The position numbers were made by a program, and so were the translations under genes. From positions 508,507 through 572,506 of the forward strand of contig NZ_LMDS01000001.1 of NCBI RefSeq assembly GCF_001425865.1: DNA of 64,000 nt, written 5' to 3'. Below the pieces are notes generated by a model. It was not told the DNA's origin. It was given only the letters and a program-made list of their open reading frames with translations, and searched no databases. Source of the DNA: Rhizobacter sp. Root404 (GTDB taxonomy: Bacteria > Pseudomonadota > Gammaproteobacteria > Burkholderiales > Burkholderiaceae_C). This document shows positions 35,559 to 42,867 of the stretch, in pieces; position 1 is the stretch's first letter, and every line of letters begins with the position of its first letter.

Positions 35559-36907
35559 CCGTGCGAGGCCTGGCCGTACAGCGCTCCCCCGGTCGCCGGG
35601 AACAGGCGCTCGAAGTCCTGCGGCGTCGTCCGCACCGTGCGCTCGGGGTGGCGCGTCACCTGCAGGCCGCAGCGCGACAGCGTCCGGAAGGTCTGTGCTT
35701 CGCATCGTGCCAACTCCTCTTGGGTGAACGGCCGCAGGTCGCCGACCGGCGGCGCATTGACGATCAGCAGCAGGCGCTCGGCGGTGCCGGAGGCGGGTGT
35801 CGCGCCGATCTCGTCGCCGCCGCGGTCCTGCGCGCAGACGTAGACGGTCGGCGAGGCGGGCAGCAGGCGGTCGCGGAAGATGTCGTCGAATTCGCGCGCC
35901 GGATCGTCCGCGAAGAACACCGTGTGACGCGACAGCGGGAAGCCGTCGGTCGGGGCCAGCAGGTTCAGGGTCAGCGCGGACAGCGAGCGACTCGTCGGCA
36001 CGGCTGGCGCGCAGGCGTCGAACACGGCGCCACCGAGCAGCCCGCTCGTCAGCGCGGCGACGTCGCCGTTGAACACGACGGCGTCGGCGGCGAGTGTCTC
36101 GCCGTCGGCCAGACGGACGCCGCAGGCCGCGTCGCCACGCACCAGGATCTCGTCGACCGGGGCGTCGAAGCGCAGCGTCGCGCCGCGCTGGCGCGCGAGC
36201 GCGGCCAGCGTCTGCGCGATCCGGTGCATGCCGCCGTCCACCAGCCACACGCCGTCCTGCTCGACATGTGCAACCAGCATCAGCGTGGCCGGTGCGAGAA
36301 ACGGGGAGGAGCCGCAATAGGTCGCGTAGCGGCCGAACAGCTGGCGCAGCCGCGGATCGGTGAAGTGGCGGCCGAGCTCGGAGGCCAGCGTCGCGAACGG
36401 CGAGATCCGCAGCAGCTCCGGCAGGCCGCGCCAGCCGGCCCGGCGCACGAGCGACAGCGGGGTCGGCCGCGTGCCGCGCAGGAACGGCATCTCCAGCGCC
36501 CGATAGATGCCGCGCGCGCGTTCGCAGAAGGCGAGGTAGCCGCGGCTCTCCGCGGCGCCGGCGAAGCGGCCGATCGCATCGGCCGAGCGCGCGATGTCGG
36601 CGAACAGGTCCAGGCGCTGATCGCCGCGCCACGCGTGCCGCGCCAGCACCGACACCGGCTGCAGCGCCAGGTGATCGGCCAACCGCAGCCCGAGCGCGTC
36701 GAACAGCTCGTCGAAGACCCAGCGCATCGTGAAGACGGTGGGGCCGGCGTCCATCGCCACGCCGCCGGGCGCCACCTCGCGCAGCTTGCCCCCCGGGCCG
36801 CCGGCGCGTTCGAGCACCGTCACGTCGACGCCGTTCGAGGCCAGCTCGAGCGCCGTGACCAGGCCGCCGATGCCGGCGCCGATCACGACGACCCGCGCCG
36901 TGCTCAT
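35327..36907 (-). CDS. crtD: CrtD, methoxyneurosporene dehydrogenase (1-hydroxycarotenoid 3,4-desaturase)
   Basis: A 526-residue FAD-dependent desaturase of the CrtI family, introducing the 3,4 double bond in the spheroidene/spirilloxanthin pathway. The FAD motif is VVVIGAGIGGLVTALELASN, and GLFLAGGSVHPGPGVPMAAL is the C-terminal signature. Family similarity ends near SVIARLTA. The last roughly 28 codons (rich in Ser/Thr/Pro) are the crtC N-terminal region read in another frame. GGAG lies about 9 nt before the ATG. crtD and crtC form an operon divergent from crtE. Confidence 0.93.
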   Translation of the reverse strand: MSTARVVVIGAGIGGLVTALELASNGVDVTVLERAGGPGGKLREVAPGGVAMDAGPTVFTMRWVFDELFDALGLRLADHLALQPVSVLARHAWRGDQRLDLFADIARSADAIGRFAGAAESRGYLAFCERARGIYRALEMPFLRGTRPTPLSLVRRAGWRGLPELLRISPFATLASELGRHFTDPRLRQLFGRYATYCGSSPFLAPATLMLVAHVEQDGVWLVDGGMHRIAQTLAALARQRGATLRFDAPVDEILVRGDAACGVRLADGETLAADAVVFNGDVAALTSGLLGGAVFDACAPAVPTSRSLSALTLNLLAPTDGFPLSRHTVFFADDPAREFDDIFRDRLLPASPTVYVCAQDRGGDEIGATPASGTAERLLLIVNAPPVGDLRPFTQEELARCEAQTFRTLSRCGLQVTRHPERTVRTTPQDFERLFPATGGALYGQASHGWAASFRRPGARSRLPGLFLAGGSVHPGPGVPMAALSGRQAAASVIARLTATGPQRSRRPSTSTSAPTATPGGTSTP

Positions 36908-36926
36908 GGGCCGGAGCTCCGTCGAG

Positions 36927-36970
36927 TGTCAGGTTGACGCGTCAAAAGCATGTGTCTATGCTACGTGACA
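36927..36970. promoter_or_regulatory. crtD/crtE divergent control region with two PpsR-type sites and crtE promoter
   Basis: TGTCTATGCTACGTGACA (36953-36970) is a perfect TGT-N12-ACA palindrome. TGTCAGGTTGACGCGTCA (36927-36944) is a one-mismatch copy 26 nt upstream. For crtE, TTGACG (36934-36939) and TATGCT (36957-36962) are 17 nt apart, so the perfect site covers the -10 and predicted start (about 36969). I could not find a convincing crtD promoter on the other strand. Confidence 0.65.
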
Positions 36971-37034
36971 CTCGACGACGACGCGAGCCCGTTACACCCT
37001 CCCTCAGCTGCCACGCCGGCAACGGCGGAATCTC

Positions 37035-37916
37035 ATGAAGCCTATGACGCGCATCGAACAGGCCCTGGCCACCGCCATTGCATCCGGCGAGTCGGCCGAG
37101 TGCCCGCCCAAACTCGCGGGGGCGATCCGGCATGCCGTGTTCCCGGGCGGCGCTCGCATCCGGCCGCAGCTGTGCCTCGCGGTCGCACAGGCCTGCGACG
37201 ACGACGACCCCGCGCTGTCGGAAGCGGCGGCCTCGGCGATCGAACTGCTCCACTGCGCCTCGCTGGTCCACGACGACCTGCCGTGCTTCGACGATTCGCC
37301 GACCCGTCGCGGTCGCGCGTCGGTGCATTACGCGTTCGGCGAGAGCCTGGCGGTGCTCGCCGGCGACGCGCTGATCGTGCTGGCGTTCCAGACGCTCGCG
37401 GTCCACGCCGGCCAATCGCCACAGCGGCTCGCGCCGCTGCTCGCGACGATCTCGCGCGGCGTCGGCATGCCGTGCGGCATCGTCGCCGGCCAGGCCTGGG
37501 AATGCGAGCCGCGCGTGTCGCTGGCCGACTACCAGCGCGCCAAGACCGGCGCGCTGTTTGCCGCCGCCACGATGGCCGGCGCGCAGGCTGCTGGCGCGGA
37601 AGCCGCGCCGTGGCGCGCGCTCGGCGAGTGGCTGGGCGAGGCCTACCAGGCGGCCGACGACATCCGCGACGTGGTCGGCGACCCGCGCGTGATGGGCAAG
37701 CCGATCGGCCGCGACGTGGCGCTGCTGCGCCCGAGCACCGCCAGCGAACTCGGCCTGGACGGCGCCATCGCGCACTTCGACCGACTCGTCGGCTTCGCGA
37801 TCGCCGCGGTACCGGAGTGCCGCGGCGCGGAGCAACTGCGCCAGCTGGTGCGGCTGGAGGCCGAGCGGCTGGTCCCGCAGACGATGTCGGAAGATCTGGT
37901 GCGGGTCACGGTCTAG
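37035..37916 (+). CDS. crtE: CrtE, geranylgeranyl diphosphate synthase
   Basis: A 293-residue trans-prenyltransferase making the C20 precursor for both carotenoids and the bacteriochlorophyll tail. The first aspartate-rich motif is HDDLPCFDDSPTRRG and the second is QAADDIRDVVGD. The start ATG (MKPMTRIEQAL) follows GGCGGA; a second ATG three codons on is possible. It opens the crtE-crtF-bchCXYZ-puf series, and crtF begins 13 nt after it. Confidence 0.95.
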   Translation: MKPMTRIEQALATAIASGESAECPPKLAGAIRHAVFPGGARIRPQLCLAVAQACDDDDPALSEAAASAIELLHCASLVHDDLPCFDDSPTRRGRASVHYAFGESLAVLAGDALIVLAFQTLAVHAGQSPQRLAPLLATISRGVGMPCGIVAGQAWECEPRVSLADYQRAKTGALFAAATMAGAQAAGAEAAPWRALGEWLGEAYQAADDIRDVVGDPRVMGKPIGRDVALLRPSTASELGLDGAIAHFDRLVGFAIAAVPECRGAEQLRQLVRLEAERLVPQTMSEDLVRVTV

Positions 37917-37929
37917 ACCGGTCCCGGAC

Positions 37930-39108
37930 ATGAGCAGCGTCCCCGGTGCACTCGCGATGTCCCGGTGGAGCGGCTGGCTCGACCGCGGGCTGGCCTGGCG
38001 CGACCGCCTGCTCGCGAGTCCGCTGTTCCAGCGCCGCGCCGCCGCGTTCGCGTTGACGCGGCCGGTGGCCCGCCGGCATGCACGCGAGTTGTTCGACCTG
38101 GTCTCGGGCTTCGTCTATTCGCAGGTGCTGCTCGCCTGCGTGCAGCTGCGCATCTTCGAGATCCTGGCGGAAGGGCCGCAAGCGTTGGCGCAGCTCGCGC
38201 CGCGCCTGGGCCTGCCCGGGGAGGCCGCGCGCCGCCTGCTCGACGCGGCGGTGGCGCTGCGCCTGCTCGAGCATCGCAGTGGGCAGCGCTACGGCCTGGG
38301 CGAACTCGGCGCGCCGATGGTCGGCAACGCCGCCGTCACGGCCATGGTGCAACACCACGCGGCGCTGTATGCGGATCTCGCGGACCCGGTGGCGCTGTTG
38401 CGGTCGACGCCGCAAGAGCGGCGCGCCAACGCGCTGGCGCGGTACTGGGCGTACGACGATGCGCCCGCGCCCGATCCGGCCGCTGCCGAACGCATCGCGG
38501 CCTACTCCGCGCTGATGGCGGCGTCGCAGCCGCTGGTCGCCGACGAGATCCTCGATGCGTATCCGTTGCATCGACACCGCTGCCTGCTCGATGTCGGCGG
38601 CGGCGATGGCCGCTTCCTCGCGACGGTCGGCCAGCGCTACCCGTCGCTCGAACTGCTGCTGTTCGACCTGCCCGCCGTCACCGAGCGTGCGCGGGCGCGC
38701 TTCGCGGCCGCGTCGCTGGGCAACCGGGCCCGCACTGTCGGCGGCAGCTTCCTGACCGATGCCTTGCCGCGCGGCGCCGACATCGCTGCGCTGGTGCGCG
38801 TGATCCACGACCACGACGACGCCGACGCGCTGACCGTGCTGCGCGCCGTGCACGACGCGCTGCCGCCGGGCGGCACGCTGCTGCTGGCCGAGCCGATGGC
38901 CGGCACGAACGGCGCCGAGGCGATGGGCGACGCGTACTTCGGCTTCTACCTGCTGGCGATGGGCCGCGGCCGCCCGCGCCGCGCCGCGGAGCTGCGCGCA
39001 ATGCTCGTCGCGGCAGGCTTCGAGTCGGTGCGCGAGCAGCCCACCCGCATGCCGCTGCAGACGCGCCTGCTGGTCGCCCGCCGTCGAGGCAGTGAAAACC
39101 CTGTGTGA
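37930..39108 (+). CDS. crtF: CrtF, demethylspheroidene O-methyltransferase
   Basis: A 392-residue SAM-dependent methyltransferase that methylates the C1 hydroxyl of carotenoids. An N-terminal dimerisation domain (YSQVLLACVQLRIFEILAEG) precedes a Rossmann methyltransferase core with the SAM-binding loop CLLDVGGGDGRFLATVGQ and RVIHDHDDADALTVL. It lies between crtE and the bchC promoter. Its stop codon is only 2 nt before the FNR box of bchC. Confidence 0.94.
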   Translation: MSSVPGALAMSRWSGWLDRGLAWRDRLLASPLFQRRAAAFALTRPVARRHARELFDLVSGFVYSQVLLACVQLRIFEILAEGPQALAQLAPRLGLPGEAARRLLDAAVALRLLEHRSGQRYGLGELGAPMVGNAAVTAMVQHHAALYADLADPVALLRSTPQERRANALARYWAYDDAPAPDPAAAERIAAYSALMAASQPLVADEILDAYPLHRHRCLLDVGGGDGRFLATVGQRYPSLELLLFDLPAVTERARARFAAASLGNRARTVGGSFLTDALPRGADIAALVRVIHDHDDADALTVLRAVHDALPPGGTLLLAEPMAGTNGAEAMGDAYFGFYLLAMGRGRPRRAAELRAMLVAAGFESVREQPTRMPLQTRLLVARRRGSENPV

Positions 39109-39110
39109 TT

Positions 39111-39154
39111 TTGATGTAAATCAAGATTGACACTACAGACAGTAAGCATAGGAT
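39111..39154 (+). promoter_or_regulatory. bchC promoter: FNR box overlapping a perfect PpsR site and sigma70 -35/-10
   Basis: TTGATGTAAATCAA (39111-39124) is a perfect FNR consensus, TTGAT-N4-ATCAA. TGTAAATCAAGATTGACA (39115-39132) is a perfect PpsR palindrome sharing ten bases with it. Its end is the -35 box TTGACA (39127-39132), followed after 16 nt by TAGGAT (39149-39154). The predicted start near 39160 puts the FNR centre at about -43, close to the class II activator position, and leaves a leader of about 57 nt. Confidence 0.75.
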
Positions 39155-39217
39155 GACACTCGACATGACAACGCGACCTGACACTCCCCCGAACCCGCGG
39201 TCCACGAGGCGCGTCGC

Positions 39218-40156
39218 ATGAACGCGCTGGCCGTCGTGCTGCAGCAGCCGGAAGTGCTGACCCTGAGTCGGCTCGACCTGAGCGCCGCGACGGACGAGGA
39301 CGTGGTCGTCGACATCGAATGGAGCGGCATCAGCACCGGCACCGAACGCCTGCTGTGGACCGGCCGCATGCCGTCGTTCCCCGGCATGGGCTACCCGCTG
39401 GTGCCGGGCTACGAATCGGTCGGCCGCGTGCGGCAGGCCGGCGCGCGCTCCGGCGCGGCGGTCGGTGATTGCGTGTTCGTGCCCGGTGCCAAGTGCTTCG
39501 GTGACGTGCGCGGGCTGTTCGGCGGCGCGGCCTCGCGCGTCGTGCTGCCGGGTGCGCGCACGGTGCGGATTTCAGAGCGACTCGGCGAGCAGGGCGTCCT
39601 GCTGGCCCTGGCCGCCACCGCCCATCACGTTGCCGGCGGTGCGCTCGAACGGCAACCCGACCTGATCATCGGCCACGGCGTGCTCGGCCGCCTGATCGCG
39701 CGCCTCGCGGTCGCGGCGGGCGCCGCGCCGGTGGTCTGGGAGACGAACGCCGCGCGGCGCGACGGGGCGCTCGGCTACCGGGTCGTCGACCCGTCGACGG
39801 ACCCGCGCCGCGATTACCGCTCGATCTGCGACGTGAGCGGCGACGCCGCGTTGCTCGACACGCTGATCGCCCGCCTCGCGCCGGGCGGCGAGGTCGTGCT
39901 CGCCGGCTTCTACGAGAAGCCGCTGTCGTTCGTGTTCGCGCCGGCCTTCATGCGCGAGGCGCGCATCCGCGTCGCCGCGCAGTGGCAGCCGGCCGACCTC
40001 GTCGCGGTGCGCGACATGGCGGAGTCCGGCGCACTGTCGCTGGCCGGCCTGATCACCCACCGGCACGACGCGCTCAGCGCCGATGCCGCCTACCGCACCG
40101 CCTTCGGCGATCCCGCCTGCCTGAAGATGACCCTAGCCTGGAGAGACTGCTCATGA
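39218..40156 (+). CDS. bchC: BchC, 3-hydroxyethyl bacteriochlorophyllide a dehydrogenase
   Basis: A 312-residue member of the zinc-type alcohol dehydrogenase superfamily that oxidises the 3-hydroxyethyl group to acetyl. Conserved parts include SGISTGTERLLWTGRMPSFP and LVPGYESVGRV; IIGHGVLGRLIARLAVAAG is the nucleotide-binding loop. GAGG stands 8 nt before the ATG. The stop overlaps the ATG of a 30-codon ORF that in turn overlaps bchX. Its own promoter shows FNR and PpsR sites. Confidence 0.95.
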   Translation: MNALAVVLQQPEVLTLSRLDLSAATDEDVVVDIEWSGISTGTERLLWTGRMPSFPGMGYPLVPGYESVGRVRQAGARSGAAVGDCVFVPGAKCFGDVRGLFGGAASRVVLPGARTVRISERLGEQGVLLALAATAHHVAGGALERQPDLIIGHGVLGRLIARLAVAAGAAPVVWETNAARRDGALGYRVVDPSTDPRRDYRSICDVSGDAALLDTLIARLAPGGEVVLAGFYEKPLSFVFAPAFMREARIRVAAQWQPADLVAVRDMAESGALSLAGLITHRHDALSADAAYRTAFGDPACLKMTLAWRDCS

Positions 40157-40245
40157 GCACGTTGATCGACCACCTCGTTCGCGTCTGCGACGGTTTCGCC
40201 CAGCTCGTCCATCTCGCCGATCTCGACTGGAGGGCCTGCTCATGA
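40153..40245 (+). CDS. 30-codon ORF coupled between bchC and bchX (possible leader peptide or duplication remnant)
   Basis: This ORF starts in the bchC stop (ATGA, 40153) and stops in the bchX start (ATGA, 40242-40245). Its last residues, LDWRACS, copy the BchC end LAWRDCS, and the bases before both overlaps are nearly the same (CTGGAGAGACTGCTCATGAG and CTGGAGGGCCTGCTCATGAG). It therefore looks like a tandem duplication of the bchC/bchX junction. It may be translated to carry ribosomes to bchX. No domain can be recognised in so short a peptide. Confidence 0.45.
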   Translation: MSTLIDHLVRVCDGFAQLVHLADLDWRACS

Positions 40246-41234
40246 GCACCGCCACCACGATCATGATGCGCGACCTGCGCGCCGAGGCCGCGGTCGAGCC
40301 GCCGCCGGTGTCCACCGCCAAGCCGACCAAGGAGACGCAGATCATCGCGATCTACGGCAAGGGTGGCATCGGCAAGAGCTTCACGCTCGCCAACCTCAGC
40401 TACATGATGGCGCAGCAGGGCAAGAAGGTGCTGCTGATCGGCTGCGACCCGAAGAGCGACACGACCAGCCTGCTGTTCGGCGGCCGCGCCTGCCCGACCA
40501 TCATCGAGACCTCGTCGAAGAAGAAGCTGGCCGGCGAGGCGGTCGCGATCGGCGATGTCTGCTTCAAGCGCGACGGCGTCTACGCGATGGAGCTCGGCGG
40601 CCCCGAAGTGGGCCGCGGCTGCGGCGGGCGCGGGATCATCCACGGCTTCGAGCTGCTCGAGAAGCTCGGCTTCCACGAGTGGGGCTTCGACTACGTGCTG
40701 CTCGACTTCCTCGGCGACGTGGTCTGCGGCGGCTTCGGCCTGCCGATCGCGCGCGACATGTGCCAGAAGGTCATCGTCGTCGCGAGCAACGACCTGCAGT
40801 CGCTCTACGTCGCCAACAACGTCTGCAGCGCGGTCGAATACTTCCGCAAGCTCGGCGGCAACGTCGGCGTGGCCGGCATGGTGATCAACCGCGACGACGG
40901 CACTGGCGAGGCCACGGCCTTCGCCGAGCAGGTCGGCATCCCGGTGCTGTCGGTGATCCCGGCCAACGACGACATCCGCCGCAAGAGCGCCAGCTACGAG
41001 ATCATCGGCCGGCCCGGTTCGCCGTGGGGCCCGATGTTCGCCGAGCTGGCCGAGAACGTCGGCACCTCGGTGCCGATCCGGCCGAAGCCGATGACGCAGG
41101 ACGCGCTGCTCGGCCTGTTCTCGGCCGCGTCGGTCGGCCGCGACGTGGTGCTCGAACCCGCGACGCAGTTCGATATGTGCGGCAAGACCGAGGTCACGAA
41201 GCAGACCCTCGAAGTGGTCTACGACGAGGTCTGA
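40242..41234 (+). CDS. bchX: BchX, chlorophyllide a reductase iron protein
   Basis: A 330-residue NifH-like ATPase that donates electrons to BchYZ for reduction of ring B of chlorophyllide a. The P-loop is IYGKGGIGKSFTLANLS. The cysteines that bridge the dimer 4Fe-4S cluster lie in GPEVGRGCGGRGI and GDVVCGGFGLP. The first 30 residues are a non-conserved extension beginning MSTATTI, a start shared with BchY. The GGAGGGC before the ATG may act as ribosome-binding site. Confidence 0.96.
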   Translation: MSTATTIMMRDLRAEAAVEPPPVSTAKPTKETQIIAIYGKGGIGKSFTLANLSYMMAQQGKKVLLIGCDPKSDTTSLLFGGRACPTIIETSSKKKLAGEAVAIGDVCFKRDGVYAMELGGPEVGRGCGGRGIIHGFELLEKLGFHEWGFDYVLLDFLGDVVCGGFGLPIARDMCQKVIVVASNDLQSLYVANNVCSAVEYFRKLGGNVGVAGMVINRDDGTGEATAFAEQVGIPVLSVIPANDDIRRKSASYEIIGRPGSPWGPMFAELAENVGTSVPIRPKPMTQDALLGLFSAASVGRDVVLEPATQFDMCGKTEVTKQTLEVVYDEV

Positions 41235-41237
41235 GCC

Positions 41238-42794
41238 GTGAGCACCGCGACCACGATCCCCATCGTCCCGCTGAAAGTGACGACCGCCATCGAAGGGGAC
41301 GGCATGGGCTGCCACTCGGGCGGCGAGGCGATGATGGCCGCAGCGAAATCGGCGGGCAAGTCCGAGGTGCTCGATCGCTACGCGGCCGACTATCCCAAGG
41401 ACCCGAAAGCCGGCCCGCACGACCAGCCGCAGAGCATGTGCCCGGCGTTCGGCGCGCTGCGCGTCGGCCTGCGCATGCGGCGCACGCAGACGATCCTGTC
41501 GGGCTCGGCCTGCTGCGTCTACGGCCTGACGTTCACGTCCCACTTCTACGGCGCCAAGCGCAGCGTCGGCTACGTGCCGTTCAACAGCGAGTCGCTGGTG
41601 ACCGGCAAGCTGTTCGAGGACATCCGCGAGGCGGTGCACCAGCAGGCCGATCCGGCCAGGCTGGATGCGATCGTCGTCATCAACCTGTGCGTGCCGACCG
41701 CCAGCGGCGTGCCGCTGCAGATCCTGCCGAAGGAGATCAACGGCGTGCGCATCATCGGCATCGACGTGCCGGGCTTCGGCGTACCGACCCACGCCGAGGC
41801 CAAGGACGTGCTCGCCGGCGCGATGCTGAAGTACGCGCGCGCCGAGGTGCTGGCCGGACCGGTACAGGCACCGCGCGCAGGGCGCTCCAGCAAGCCGACG
41901 ATCGCGCTGCTGGGCGAGATGTTCCCGGCCGACCCGGTGATCATCGGGATGATGCTGGAGCCGATGGGCCTGGCCGCGGGCCCGGTGGTGCCGACGCGCG
42001 AATGGCGCGAGCTCTATGCGGCGCTCGACTGTTCGGCAGTCGCGGCGATCCATCCGTTCTACACCGCAAGCATCCGCGAGTTCGAGGCGGCAGGGCGGCC
42101 GATCGTCGGCTCCGCGCCTGTGGGGCACGACGGCACCGAGGCCTGGCTGCAGGCGATCGGCCAGTCGGTCAACGTCGCGCAGGACAGGATCGATGCGGTC
42201 AAGAACCGGTTGCTGCCGGCGATCAAGGGCGCGCTCGCCGCGCTGCCAATCAAGGGCCGAATCACGCTGAGCGGGTACGAAGGTTCGGAGCTGCTCGTCG
42301 GGCGGTTGTTGGTCGAGAGCGGCGCGGACCTGCGCTATGTCGGCACCGCCTGCCCGCGCACCGCGTGGAGCGACGCCGACCGGCAGTGGCTCGAATCGAA
42401 AGGCGTGCACGTGCAGTTCCGCGCCTCGCTGGAACAGGACCTCGCGGCGATGCACGAGTGGCAGCCCGATCTCGCGATCGGCACCACGCCGATCGTGCAG
42501 GCCGCCAAGGAGCTGACGATTCCGGCGCTGTACTTCACCAACCTGATCTCGGCCCGACCGTTGATGGGGCCGGCCGGCGCCGGCTCGCTGGCGACCGTGA
42601 TCAACGCGGCGATCGGCAACAAGGCGCGCTTCGAGCAGATGAAGGACTTCTTCGGGGGCGCCGGCAGTGCCCATGCCTCGGGCGTCTGGGAGGCGTCGCA
42701 GGGCGTGCCCCAGGACCGCCCCGAGTTCAAGGCGGAGCAGCGCCGCCTGGCGCTGAAGGCCGCGAAGAAGCGCAAAGCCGAGGAGATGGTCTGA
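41238..42794 (+). CDS. bchY: BchY, chlorophyllide a reductase subunit Y
   Basis: A 518-residue NifD/BchN-like subunit of chlorophyllide a oxidoreductase. Cluster cysteines are expected in GDGMGCHSGGEA, QSMCPAFGALR and SGSACCVYGLT. The start is a GTG at 41238, 3 nt after bchX, and its first seven codons repeat the start of bchX almost exactly. The stop codon overlaps a further ATG (TGATG) that opens a 28-codon frame across the hairpin before bchZ. Confidence 0.95.
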   Translation: MSTATTIPIVPLKVTTAIEGDGMGCHSGGEAMMAAAKSAGKSEVLDRYAADYPKDPKAGPHDQPQSMCPAFGALRVGLRMRRTQTILSGSACCVYGLTFTSHFYGAKRSVGYVPFNSESLVTGKLFEDIREAVHQQADPARLDAIVVINLCVPTASGVPLQILPKEINGVRIIGIDVPGFGVPTHAEAKDVLAGAMLKYARAEVLAGPVQAPRAGRSSKPTIALLGEMFPADPVIIGMMLEPMGLAAGPVVPTREWRELYAALDCSAVAAIHPFYTASIREFEAAGRPIVGSAPVGHDGTEAWLQAIGQSVNVAQDRIDAVKNRLLPAIKGALAALPIKGRITLSGYEGSELLVGRLLVESGADLRYVGTACPRTAWSDADRQWLESKGVHVQFRASLEQDLAAMHEWQPDLAIGTTPIVQAAKELTIPALYFTNLISARPLMGPAGAGSLATVINAAIGNKARFEQMKDFFGGAGSAHASGVWEASQGVPQDRPEFKAEQRRLALKAAKKRKAEEMV

Positions 42795-42828
42795 TGATCG
42801 CCGCACGGCCGCTCCGAAGGCGATCGCT

Positions 42829-42863
42829 CCCCCTTGAGGGGACGGCGCGCAGCGCCAAGGGGG
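42829..42863 (+). repeat. CCCCCTTG/CAAGGGGG hairpin repeat masking the bchZ ribosome-binding site
   Basis: CCCCCTTG (42829-42836) and CAAGGGGG (42856-42863) form a perfect 8-bp stem with a 19-nt GC-rich loop. Similar hairpins are widespread between genes in Burkholderiales. The right arm contains AAGGGGG, the only candidate ribosome-binding site for bchZ, 4 nt before its ATG. A 28-codon frame (42794-42880) starts in the bchY stop and crosses the hairpin, so its translation could open the stem. Confidence 0.7.
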
Positions 42864-42867
42864 CCTC

